A stretch of 64,000 nucleotides of DNA from Paradevosia sp036499825. Lineage in GTDB: Bacteria > Pseudomonadota > Alphaproteobacteria > Rhizobiales > Devosiaceae. Below the pieces are notes generated by a model. It did not search any database. It had not been told where the DNA came from and saw only the letters and a program-made list of their open reading frames with translations. Location: NCBI GenBank assembly GCA_036499825.1, contig DASYCZ010000026.1:434001-498000 (forward strand), written 5' to 3'. Both the position numbers and the translations under genes were made by a program. This document shows, in pieces, positions 25,098-33,018 of this stretch (position 1 is the first letter of the stretch; every line of letters begins with the position of its first letter).

Positions 25098-26042
25098 CTA
25101 TTGCGGCCCCAGACCATCAATCAGCTCCTTGAGCATCTCATGTTCCTGCGGCGTGCAATCGGCAAGGGGCGGGCGGACTGGGCCGGCCGAGTGACCGACC
25201 AGCCTCGCGCCAGCCTTGACGATGGATACGGCGTAGCCGGCGCTGCGATTGCGGATGGCGATATAGGGAATGAAGAAGTCGTGGAGCAGGCGGGCGGTTG
25301 TGGCACGGTCATTGCCGCGGACGGCGGCGTAGAACTCGCCGGCAGTCCTGGGAATGAAGTTGAAAACGGCGGAGGAATAGACCGGGAAGCCGGCGGCATT
25401 GTAGGCCTCGGCATAGACCTCGGCAGTCGGCAGGCCGCCCAGGTAGCTGACGCGGTCGCCCAGCCGGTTGCGCACCACGGTGACGCCTTCGATATCGCCG
25501 ACGCCGTCCTTGAAGCCAATCAGGTTAGGGTTGTCGTCGACCAGTCGCTCCAGAGAATCGGCGTCGGGCCGGCACACGCCTCGGTTGTAGACAATGACGC
25601 CGATATCGACGGCCTTGCAGACGGCATCAATGTGCCGCGCCAGACCACGCTGGTTGGTTTCGGTCATATAATGGGGAAGCAGTAGCAGGCCGGCCGCTCC
25701 CGCTGCCTCGGCGTTTCGTGCCATTTCTATGCAAAGCCTCGTGCTGTAGCCGACGCCGGCGATGATCGGGGTGTCGCCAGCGCAGGTTTCGGCCGCTGTA
25801 CGGATCACTTCGGCATGTTCGTCCAGCGTCAGCGAGAAGCCTTCACCGGTCCCGCCCCCGGCAAACAGGGCAGTAGCCCCATAGGGCATGAGCCATTCCA
25901 GGCGCGCCCGATAGGCCGCCGGGTTGAAGTCGCCGCTCTCATCGAAATCGGTCAGGGGAAAGGACATCAACCCTGAAGAGAGGACGGTCTTCAATTCCTG
26001 TGGATCTACGCGCGTGGTGGGAGATGAGGAGGGGTGCTTCAT
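25098..26042 (-). CDS. kdgD: 5-dehydro-4-deoxyglucarate dehydratase (KdgD)
   Basis: This 314-residue enzyme of the DHDPS/NAL family converts 5-dehydro-4-deoxyglucarate to 2-oxoglutarate semialdehyde with loss of water and CO2. The GGTGEGFS motif (63-70), the catalytic tyrosine Y152 in VIVYNR and Schiff-base lysine K178 in LIGFKDG are present. The N-terminal GLMSFPLTDFDESGDF segment is characteristic of KdgD as opposed to DapA. The gene is divergent from the Dpp-type importer. With the upstream dehydratase it would make a short hexarate route to 2-oxoglutarate. The semialdehyde dehydrogenase at 5.2 kb could finish it, but that link is speculative. Confidence 0.88.
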   Translation of the reverse strand: MKHPSSSPTTRVDPQELKTVLSSGLMSFPLTDFDESGDFNPAAYRARLEWLMPYGATALFAGGGTGEGFSLTLDEHAEVIRTAAETCAGDTPIIAGVGYSTRLCIEMARNAEAAGAAGLLLLPHYMTETNQRGLARHIDAVCKAVDIGVIVYNRGVCRPDADSLERLVDDNPNLIGFKDGVGDIEGVTVVRNRLGDRVSYLGGLPTAEVYAEAYNAAGFPVYSSAVFNFIPRTAGEFYAAVRGNDRATTARLLHDFFIPYIAIRNRSAGYAVSIVKAGARLVGHSAGPVRPPLADCTPQEHEMLKELIDGLGPQ

Positions 26043-26094
26043 ATGGTCTGCTCTCTATCGGTCCTGCTGCTGGAAACACGTCCACGACAGGCAT

Positions 26095-26108
26095 AATTTA
26101 TACGACAA
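26095..26108. promoter_or_regulatory. FadR-type site in the kdgD/importer divergent promoter
   Basis: On the minus strand this reads TTGTCGTATAAATT, matching the 24105 site at 13 of 14 positions. It lies 53 bases upstream of the KdgD start and about 240 bases upstream of the binding-protein gene, so it could control either unit. Confidence 0.5.
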
Positions 26109-26350
26109 CATACAGAATAGCCGTCGACTGGCAACGATTTAGATTGTCGCTGGCGGAAATTATGGGCGTCGGCGATGGCGAGCCAGCAAGTGGCGGCGCT
26201 GGTGCATGCGGTGAATAGGGTGATTTCGGAGCTTGGGAGGGGCGACCTGCGAGGATCATGTGACTTTACACAAAGGTTGCATGTTGTATGATGTCATTTG
26301 TTAGCGAAGGCCGGACCAACCGTCGCCGCTGCTGCAAAGGGAGAAATCAA

Positions 26351-27967
26351 ATGAAACTGGGCAGATGGCGCGCCTCAGCGCTCATGCTTGCCGCCATGAT
26401 GGCGGCTCCGGTGGGCGCGATCGCCGCGACGCCAGCAGACCAGATTGTCATCGGCGACAATCTCAACACCATCGTGTCGCTCGATCCCGCCGCCAAGACC
26501 GGTCCGGAATCCAGCGAAATCCTGACCAACGTCTATGACTTCCTGGTCGAGGTCGATCCGGTCAATCCGCTCAACATCAAGCCCAGCCTGGCCAAATCCT
26601 GGGAAGTGAGCCCGGACGGCAACAAGCTCACCTTCCATCTGCGCGATGATGTGAAATTTCACTCCGGCAACCCGCTGACGGCCGCCGATTTCCTGTGGGG
26701 GTTCGAGCGCGCCCTGGCGCTGGACCTGAACCAGGCCACGGCCTGGAAAAGCTTCGGCTTCACCAAGGACAACTATACCAAGCAGATCACGGCGCCCGAT
26801 CCCTACACGATCGTCATCGACCTGCCCAAGCCGACCGACCCGAAACTGGTCATCTACCTGCTCTCCAGCAACATGGTTTCGGCCTTTCTCGACAGCAAGC
26901 TGGCCAAGGAACACATCGCCAACAACGACTATGCGGCAGCGTGGCTCGACAGCAATGATGCGGGCTCCGGCCCGTTCAAGCTGACGCGATGGGACGCCAA
27001 CGACGTGGTCATCCTCGATCGCTTCGACGGCTACTGGCAGACACCGGCGCTCATGAAGCGCGTCATCTTCCGCAACATGCCGGAATCGCAGGCGCAACGT
27101 TTCGCGCTTGAAAAAGGCGATATCGACGTCGCCACGGCCCTGTCGGTACCCGATATCACCGCGCTGCAGAGCAACAAGGACGTCGCGGTCCAGTCGAGCC
27201 CAGGCAGCAACTACTATTATCTTGCCGTCAACATGAAGGATGAGCGCTTCCAGAAGCGGGACGTCCGCATGGCGCTGCGCTATCTCATCGACTATGACAA
27301 CATCAACAAGACCATCATGCCGTTCTACGGCGTCTATCATCAGCGGCCGATCCGAATCGGCGAGGTCGGAAGCCTGCCAGACCCCGGCTACAAGCTGAAC
27401 GTCACCTATGCCAAGAAGCTCCTGGCGGAGGCGGGTTATCCGGACGGTTTCGAATGTACCATGCTGGTGCTGTCCAACACGCCGTGGCTCGAAACCGGCA
27501 CGGCGATCCAGGCGACCCTGGCGCTCGGCGGTATCAAGGCCAATATCGTGCAGGGCGGCAGCGACCAGGTCTACGGACCGATGAGCAACCGCCAGTTCGA
27601 CATCGTGGTCGGCCGCGGCGGCGGTGGTGGCGGTGACGGCGCACCCGATCCTTATGGCAGCCTCAGGTCGTCGGTCTACAATCCGGACAATTCCGACGAA
27701 GCCAAGCTGACGTCCTATGCGGGTTGGCGGACATCGTTCTTCGACGACACGATCAACAAGCTGATCGATGCTGCCGTGCTCGAGCGCGATCCCGCCAAGC
27801 AGCGCGAAATGTATGAGGCGGTGCAGTTGCGCTACGAGGACCTCGTGCCCTCCATCCAGCCGATCTCGCAGGCGGTCTATACCGTGGTGCTGCGGGCGGA
27901 CGTGAAGAACTACCACTATCCCTCGACCTGGCAGGTTCGCTATCGCGAGGTCAGCAAGAGCCGGTAG
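26351..27967 (+). CDS. ABC transporter solute-binding protein, family 5
   Basis: This 538-residue periplasmic protein begins with a signal peptide (MKLGRWR, hydrophobic stretch, cleavage near GAIAA). It contains the family-5 landmarks NKLTFHLRDDVKFHSGNPLT and DAGSGPFKLTRWD. GGAG lies before ATG 26351; a frame extending to 26288 has no signal-peptide character. It is the first gene of a complete Dpp-type importer operon divergent from kdgD. Family-5 proteins are not known mainly for hexarates, so the cargo could be an oligomer or glycoside of the sugar acid. That is inferred from location only. A long GC hairpin follows the stop. Confidence 0.9.
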   Translation: MKLGRWRASALMLAAMMAAPVGAIAATPADQIVIGDNLNTIVSLDPAAKTGPESSEILTNVYDFLVEVDPVNPLNIKPSLAKSWEVSPDGNKLTFHLRDDVKFHSGNPLTAADFLWGFERALALDLNQATAWKSFGFTKDNYTKQITAPDPYTIVIDLPKPTDPKLVIYLLSSNMVSAFLDSKLAKEHIANNDYAAAWLDSNDAGSGPFKLTRWDANDVVILDRFDGYWQTPALMKRVIFRNMPESQAQRFALEKGDIDVATALSVPDITALQSNKDVAVQSSPGSNYYYLAVNMKDERFQKRDVRMALRYLIDYDNINKTIMPFYGVYHQRPIRIGEVGSLPDPGYKLNVTYAKKLLAEAGYPDGFECTMLVLSNTPWLETGTAIQATLALGGIKANIVQGGSDQVYGPMSNRQFDIVVGRGGGGGGDGAPDPYGSLRSSVYNPDNSDEAKLTSYAGWRTSFFDDTINKLIDAAVLERDPAKQREMYEAVQLRYEDLVPSIQPISQAVYTVVLRADVKNYHYPSTWQVRYREVSKSR

Positions 27968-27976
27968 CCCACTCGG

Positions 27977-28001
27977 CCGCGGCCGGCTTCACCGGCCGCG
28001 G
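27977..28001 (+). other. intercistronic GC hairpin after binding-protein gene
   Basis: CCGCGGCCGG pairs perfectly with CCGGCCGCGG around CTTCA. It lacks a T-run and sits between the binding-protein and permease genes of one operon. It is therefore more likely an mRNA-stabilising or attenuating element, keeping binding protein in excess, than a full terminator. Confidence 0.65.
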
Positions 28002-28032
28002 TCATTATTGTCGTCCGCTCTGGGAAGCAACC

Positions 28033-29073
28033 ATGCCCGCTCTGGCCGTTCACCGCCGTCATCCGTTGCTCAACAAGGTGCTGGGAAACGGCATTGCCAT
28101 CGTCATCACGCTATTCCTGCTGCTGGCGCTGACCTTATTCGTCGGGCAGGTGATGCCCGTGGATCCCGTGCAGCGCATCGTCGGCGAATTCGCCGATCAG
28201 GCGAGCTATGACGCGGCCTATCACCGGCTCGGCCTCGACCAACCCGTGATGGTGCAGTTCTGGCATTACCTCGTGCGCATGTGCACAGGCGATTTCGGCA
28301 GCGCCATCATGACGGGCAAGCCGATCCTTCAGGACTTGATGCGCGTATTTCCAGCCACGATCGAGCTGGCGACGGTGGCGGTGATCATCGGCGCCGGCCT
28401 CGGCATTCCGCTTGGCGTGCTGTCAGCCGTAGAGCGCGGCAAGCCGATCGATCACGTGGTGCGGCTGATCACCCTCACCGGACATTCGATACCCAATTTC
28501 TGGCTGTCGCTGATGGGGTTGATGGTGTTCTACGCCATGCTTGGCTGGGTAGGCGGGCAGGGGCGCGTGGACATCTATTTCGATGGGCTGGTGCCGACCC
28601 GAACGGGCCTGTTGCTTATCGACAGCCTGATCGCCGGCGAGATGGACGTGTTCTGGAATGCGGTGAGCCACATCATCCTGCCGGCCAGCATCCTCGGCCT
28701 CGCATCCATGGCCTATCTTACCCGCATGACGCGCAGCTTCATGCTGGAGCAGTTGTCGCAGGAATACATCATCACCGCCAGGGTGAAGGGCCTGTCCAAA
28801 TGGGCGGTGGTCTGGGGTCACGCCTTCCTCAACATCCGGGTGCAACTGGTGACCATCATCGCGCTCGCATATGCCAACCTGCTGGAAGGCACGGTGCTGG
28901 TGGAGACGGTTTTCTCCTGGCCGGGCTTTGGGCAGTATCTCACCACCAACCTGCTCGTCGGCGACATGAACGCCATCATGGTCTGCGTGCTGCTGGTCGG
29001 CATCATCTTCATCGGCCTCAACATGCTCGCCGACGCGCTCTATCGCGTGCTCGATCCGAGGACGCGCAAATGA
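28033..29073 (+). CDS. Dpp-type ABC transporter permease, DppB-like
   Basis: This 346-residue permease starts with the DppB-type first helix (GIAIVITLFLLLALTLFVGQ), followed by a periplasmic loop with YHRLGLDQPVMVQFWHYLVR. Five further helices follow, and the EAA loop is QEYIITARVKGLSKWAVVWGHAF. It is slightly longer than average because of a loop around GWVGGQGRVDIYFDGLVPTR. The next permease ATG overlaps its stop. It belongs to the 26.4-31.6 kb importer operon. Confidence 0.92.
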   Translation: MPALAVHRRHPLLNKVLGNGIAIVITLFLLLALTLFVGQVMPVDPVQRIVGEFADQASYDAAYHRLGLDQPVMVQFWHYLVRMCTGDFGSAIMTGKPILQDLMRVFPATIELATVAVIIGAGLGIPLGVLSAVERGKPIDHVVRLITLTGHSIPNFWLSLMGLMVFYAMLGWVGGQGRVDIYFDGLVPTRTGLLLIDSLIAGEMDVFWNAVSHIILPASILGLASMAYLTRMTRSFMLEQLSQEYIITARVKGLSKWAVVWGHAFLNIRVQLVTIIALAYANLLEGTVLVETVFSWPGFGQYLTTNLLVGDMNAIMVCVLLVGIIFIGLNMLADALYRVLDPRTRK

Positions 29074-29993
29074 ACGGCAAGGTCGCCATCGAGGGACTGG
29101 CCGTGGTGCAGCAGTCGTTCTTGCGGCGGCAGGCGCGCTCGTCGGGCGAGGCCCTGCTGCAGGGGACGGCATTGGGCACGCTGCGGCTGCTGAGCAATCC
29201 GCTGGCGCTGATCGGCATCGTCATCATCGTGCTGCTGGTCCTGTGCGCCGTGTTTGCGCCGCTGCTGGCGACCTATGATCCGGTGATCCAGAACCTGCCG
29301 AACGCCCTCAAGGCGCCATCGGCGGAGCACTGGCTTGGCACCGACGAATATGGCCGCGATGTCTATAGCCGCCTGATCTGGGGCTCGCGGACAACGCTTT
29401 ACATCGTGTCGCTGGTGACGGTGACGGTGGGGCCGATCGGCCTCGCCGTGGGCACCATTGCGGGCTATTTCGGCGGCCTGGTGGAAGTCGTGCTTATGCG
29501 CATCACCGACTTGTTCCTGTCGTTTCCGAGCCTGGTGCTGACGCTGGCGTTCGTGGCCGCGCTCGGTCCCAGCCTTGAAAACGCGGTGATCGCCATCTCG
29601 CTTACCTCATGGCCGATGATCGCGCGACTGGCGCGGGCGGAGACGCTGAGCGTGCGATCGTCCGACTACATCGCGGCGGCGAGGCTCATCGGGGTGCCAC
29701 CCCTGCAGATCATCATAAGGCACGTGGTGCCTATGTGCCTCCCGTCGACGATCATTCGCCTGACGCTCAACATGGCTTCAGTCATCCTGACCGCGGCGGG
29801 ACTGGGCTTTCTGGGCCTCGGCGCGCAGCCGCCCACTCCGGAGTGGGGCGTGATGATGGCGAGCGGGCGGCAGTACATGCTGGACAGCTGGTGGCTGGTG
29901 ACGTTTCCGGGCCTCGCGATCCTGCTGGTGAGCCTTGCATTCAACCTCTTTGGCGATGGATTACGTGATGTCCTCGATTCAAGGCTCAGCTGA
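29070..29993 (+). CDS. Dpp-type ABC transporter permease, DppC-like
   Basis: This 307-residue permease has a long cytoplasmic N-terminus and a first helix at about residues 40-65. It carries the conserved HWLGTDEYGRDVYSRLIWG segment, an EAA loop (SDYIAAARLIGVPPLQIIIRH) and AGLGFLGLGAQPPTPEWGVM near the end. The ATG at 29070 overlaps the DppB-like stop by four bases; longer in-frame extensions run inside the upstream gene and are ignored. It pairs with the 28033 permease. Confidence 0.92.
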   Translation: MNGKVAIEGLAVVQQSFLRRQARSSGEALLQGTALGTLRLLSNPLALIGIVIIVLLVLCAVFAPLLATYDPVIQNLPNALKAPSAEHWLGTDEYGRDVYSRLIWGSRTTLYIVSLVTVTVGPIGLAVGTIAGYFGGLVEVVLMRITDLFLSFPSLVLTLAFVAALGPSLENAVIAISLTSWPMIARLARAETLSVRSSDYIAAARLIGVPPLQIIIRHVVPMCLPSTIIRLTLNMASVILTAAGLGFLGLGAQPPTPEWGVMMASGRQYMLDSWWLVTFPGLAILLVSLAFNLFGDGLRDVLDSRLS

Positions 29994-29994
29994 C

Positions 29995-30840
29995 ATGGAT
30001 GAGGCAGCGCCACTGCTCAGCGTCAAGGATTTGCGCGTGCGCTTCGGTAAGGGACCGCATGGCGTCGACGCGGTGCGAGGCGTGTCGTTTGATATTGGCC
30101 GCGAGAAGGTGGCGATCGTCGGGGAATCCGGTTCGGGTAAATCGACTGTGGGACGGGCCATCCTGAAATTGCATCCCGCATTCGCGCAGGTGTCGGCCAA
30201 AGAACTGCGCTTCAAGGGGCAGGACCTGCTTGCTGCCGGTGAAGCGCAGATGCGCAGGATACGCGGCCGGAATATCTCGATGATCCTGCAGGACCCGAAG
30301 TTCTCCCTCAATCCGGTGATGCGCGTGGGCCAGCAGATCGCCGAGACCTTGCGCATCCACCAGCGCATAGGCGGGAGGCAAGCCAAACAACAGGCGCTGG
30401 AGATGCTCAAGGCGGTGCGGATCCGCGATCCCGAACGGGTGTACGATCTCTACCCGCATCAGGTTTCCGGCGGCATGGGGCAGCGGATCATGATCGCCAT
30501 GATGCTGGTTTCAAAGCCGGACCTGGTGATCGCGGACGAGCCGACCTCGGCGCTCGACGTCACCGTGCGTCTTCAGGTTCTCGCCATTCTCGATGATCTG
30601 GTGCGCAGCCGCGGTGTGGGACTGATCTTCATCAGCCACGATCTCAACCTGGTGCGCTCCTTCTGCGACCGGGTGCTGGTGATGTATTCGGGGGTGATCG
30701 TGGAAAGCCTCAAGGCGAGCGAGTTCGATGAGGCCAAGCATCCCTATACGAAAGGTTTGCTGGGAGCGCTGCCGCGCCTCGACATGCGGCGGCACCGGCT
30801 GCCGGTGCTTGAACGCGACCCTCTCTGGGCAATTGGGTGA
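29995..30840 (+). CDS. Dpp-type ABC transporter ATPase, DppD-like (short form)
   Basis: This 281-residue ATPase has Walker A GESGSGKST, signature VSGGMGQRIMIAMML, Walker B LVIADEPTSALD and H-loop FISHDLN. In the signature the usual Q of SGGQ is replaced by M, a common DppD variant. It ends soon after HPYTKGLLGALP, so the C-terminal cysteine-rich extension of many DppD/OppD proteins is absent. The start lies one base after the permease stop. The second ATPase GTG overlaps its stop. Confidence 0.9.
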   Translation: MDEAAPLLSVKDLRVRFGKGPHGVDAVRGVSFDIGREKVAIVGESGSGKSTVGRAILKLHPAFAQVSAKELRFKGQDLLAAGEAQMRRIRGRNISMILQDPKFSLNPVMRVGQQIAETLRIHQRIGGRQAKQQALEMLKAVRIRDPERVYDLYPHQVSGGMGQRIMIAMMLVSKPDLVIADEPTSALDVTVRLQVLAILDDLVRSRGVGLIFISHDLNLVRSFCDRVLVMYSGVIVESLKASEFDEAKHPYTKGLLGALPRLDMRRHRLPVLERDPLWAIG

Positions 30841-31625
30841 AAAGGGCCATGGCTGCGATTTCACTGCAAGACCTGTCGCTGTCCTTCGACGATGGCAACC
30901 AACTCGTTCCAGTGCTGAACGATATCTCCCTCGAAGTGGAGAATGGCTCCATCTTCGGATTGGTGGGCGAATCCGGATCGGGCAAATCGACGGTGCTGCG
31001 CTGCATCGCCGGGCTCTACGATCACTGGACCGGCACCATCCTGCTCGAAGGCCAGAAGTCTGATGGAGCGATTGCCAGGGAGCGGGCTCGCCTGATCCAG
31101 ATGGTTTTCCAGGATCCTTATGCGTCGCTGCATCCACGCCACACGGTCAACGCGGTTTTGAGCGAAGCCCTCAAACTCCACGGCATGGACAGGATCGACT
31201 GGCGGATCGACAAGGCGCTGACCGATGTGGGTTTGGACACGCAATACCGATACCGTTATCCGCACCAGCTTTCCGGTGGCCAGCGCCAACGCGTCGCCAT
31301 TGCCCGTGCGCTGATTCTGGGGCCGCGGATATTGCTGCTTGACGAGCCGACTTCGGCGCTGGACGTGTCGGTGCAGGCCGAAATCCTCAACCTGCTGATG
31401 GAGCTGCAGGAAAGCCAGAAGCTCAGCTATCTTATCGTCAGCCACGACCTGGCGGTGATCGCCCATATGTGCGACCGGCTTGCGGTCATGCAGAGTGGCC
31501 GGGTGGTCGAGTCTTTGACCCGGCAAGACCTCGTCGATGGCGCCGCGAGCGATCCCTACACAAGGGCCCTGATCGAGGCCAGCCAGGCCTACGACCGCGA
31601 TATGGCGCGACGCCTGGCGGTCTGA
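30837..31625 (+). CDS. Dpp-type ABC transporter ATPase, DppF-like
   Basis: This 262-residue ATPase completes the importer. It has Walker A GESGSGKST, signature LSGGQRQRVAIARAL, Walker B LLLDEPTSALD and H-loop IVSHDLA. It is also short, lacking the C-terminal extension. I take GTG 30837, which overlaps the previous stop (GTGA) and allows coupled translation; ATG 30849 is an alternative that removes four residues. It is the last gene of the operon, and tRNA-Arg on the other strand follows 25 bases later. Confidence 0.9.
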   Translation: MKRAMAAISLQDLSLSFDDGNQLVPVLNDISLEVENGSIFGLVGESGSGKSTVLRCIAGLYDHWTGTILLEGQKSDGAIARERARLIQMVFQDPYASLHPRHTVNAVLSEALKLHGMDRIDWRIDKALTDVGLDTQYRYRYPHQLSGGQRQRVAIARALILGPRILLLDEPTSALDVSVQAEILNLLMELQESQKLSYLIVSHDLAVIAHMCDRLAVMQSGRVVESLTRQDLVDGAASDPYTRALIEASQAYDRDMARRLAV

Positions 31626-31650
31626 ATTTCACGATGGGGGCGGTTTGTGA

Positions 31651-31727
31651 TGGCGATCCCGGCAGGACTTGAACCTGCGACCAACAGCTTAGAAGGCTGC
31701 TGCTCTATCCAGCTGAGCTACGGGACC
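31651..31727 (-). tRNA. tRNA-Arg(TCT)
   Basis: The minus strand folds as a standard cloverleaf: GGTCCCG/CGGGATC acceptor, GCTC/GAGC D-stem, anticodon loop CTTCTAA with TCT, and T-arm GCAGG-TTCAAGT-CCTGC. The 3' CCA is encoded. The T-loop and all stem pairings are intact. Confidence 0.97.
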
Positions 31728-31738
31728 CTGGGCTTCGT

Positions 31739-32803
31739 TTAGCGCAAGCCGAAGCGGTTGTCAGGTGGGCTGAGAGGGCTGGCGGTGCTCCGGCGGATGA
31801 TCAGTTCGGAGGGCAGCACTATGCGCAGACTATCGGACGGGCGTGCCGTGCCTTCGAGGATATCCAAAAGGGTAGCAGTGGCGACGCGGCCGAGATCGCG
31901 GCGCGGCTGCCGCACGGTGGTGAGCGGCGGCCAGTAGTTCTCGGTGATGGAAATGTCGTCGAACCCCACGAGCGAAACGTCGCGGGGGCAATCGAGGCCG
32001 TGGTCCCGGATGCGCGCCAGGAAGCCGATCATCATCTCGTCATTGGCGCAGAAAACAGCGGAGGGACGATGGGACAATGCGGCAAACGCCTCACCGGCCG
32101 CTTCGCCGGCAAGCATGGAATGATCGCCGGGAAACACCCATTCGGGGCGAATAGCCAACCCCGCTTCGCGCATGGCGTCGGAAAAGCCCAGCCAGCGCTC
32201 ATTGGGGAAATTGTGCACGAGGCGGCCGCGCAGATGGCCGATGCGGGTATGGCCGAGCGCGATGAGATGGCGCGTGGCGCGGGCTGCGCCCTGCCGGTTG
32301 TCGGTCATGACGACGTGAAAATCGGCATCGAGCAATTCATCGCAGGAGACGACCAGCGGCAGCATGCCACCCTGGCGGGGGAGGTCGTGCAGGCCATCGA
32401 GATTCAGCGAATCGTCGAAGAGCACCATGCCGTCGGCCCGGTTGGACGAAAAATAGTGCCGCAACCATTGGGTTGGATCGTTCCCCAGGCGGTTGGCTAC
32501 CAGGACGCCATAGCCCCGGGAGGTGGCTTCGTTCACGACAGCGTCAAGGATGGTGGAGTAGAACGGATTGCCGATATTGGGCATCGCTATCAGGATGGTG
32601 CGCGCCTCATGCATGCGCAGCGAGCGGGCCGCCTGGTTGATAATGTACCCGGTGGCGTCGACGGCGTGCGAAATACGCGCGCGCGTCACTTCCGAGACAC
32701 GCTCAGGCGTACTCAGGGCGCGACTTACCGTTGCGGAAGAAACTCCGGCTTCTCTTGCAACGTCTTGAATTGTAGGTGTTTTCTTTAGCGATTCGGGCGC
32801 CAT
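31739..32803 (-). CDS. LacI family transcriptional regulator of the adjacent sugar operon
   Basis: This 354-residue protein has an N-terminal LacI helix-turn-helix (TIQDVAREAGVSSATVSRAL) and a periplasmic-binding-protein-like effector domain. Typical segments of the effector domain are ILIAMPNIGNPFYSTIL and GFDDISITENYWPPLTTV. ATG 32803 has AGGGG six bases upstream. It diverges from a sugar ABC operon across about 215 bases containing a long perfect palindrome and two related sites, all with the TGCAATCG core. It is therefore the probable repressor of that operon and perhaps of itself. Confidence 0.92.
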   Translation of the reverse strand: MAPESLKKTPTIQDVAREAGVSSATVSRALSTPERVSEVTRARISHAVDATGYIINQAARSLRMHEARTILIAMPNIGNPFYSTILDAVVNEATSRGYGVLVANRLGNDPTQWLRHYFSSNRADGMVLFDDSLNLDGLHDLPRQGGMLPLVVSCDELLDADFHVVMTDNRQGAARATRHLIALGHTRIGHLRGRLVHNFPNERWLGFSDAMREAGLAIRPEWVFPGDHSMLAGEAAGEAFAALSHRPSAVFCANDEMMIGFLARIRDHGLDCPRDVSLVGFDDISITENYWPPLTTVRQPRRDLGRVATATLLDILEGTARPSDSLRIVLPSELIIRRSTASPLSPPDNRFGLR

Positions 32804-32849
32804 CAGCATCCCCTGTCGCTGATCGGTACTGAGCCTGTCTAAATCGATC

Positions 32850-32878
32850 TTGACAGGCGCGCAAGAAGTGTCTGATGC
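32850..32878 (+). promoter_or_regulatory. putative promoter of the 33-42 kb sugar operon
   Basis: A perfect TTGACA at 32850-32855 lies 17 bases before TGATGC, a weak -10 that abuts the 24-base palindrome at 32877. A repressor on the palindrome would cover the start site. Confidence 0.4.
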
Positions 32879-32900
32879 TTCTGCAATCGATTGCAGAAGC
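32877..32900. promoter_or_regulatory. 24-base perfect palindrome, LacI-type operator O1
   Basis: The 24 bases are a perfect palindrome with TGCAATCGATTGCA at the centre, a standard LacI-family operator core with a central CG. Two further copies of the half-site follow within 45 bases. The divergent LacI gene makes it the likely binding site. Confidence 0.75.
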
Positions 32901-32914
32901 GCTGAGGAGGCAAA

Positions 32915-32942
32915 TGCAATCGATTACATGCAATCGGTCGCA
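32915..32942. promoter_or_regulatory. secondary LacI-type operator sites
   Basis: TGCAATCGATTACA (32915-32928) and the directly following TGCAATCGGTCGCA (32929-32942) repeat the O1 half-site TGCAATCG with degenerate second halves. They could support cooperative binding with O1, whose centre lies about 33 bases upstream. Confidence 0.6.
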
Positions 32943-33018
32943 AATGTCCCGCCGGGAGCGGGCGGACTGATCGCTTCGCGGGAGCCAAGGCTCCGAGTGG
33001 ACGTTGGGAGGAGACATC

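Noticed and set aside
26375..27916. 513-codon minus-strand frame opposite the 26351 binding-protein gene
   Set aside because: Composition is that of antisense GC-rich coding DNA; the plus-strand gene has clear family-5 motifs.
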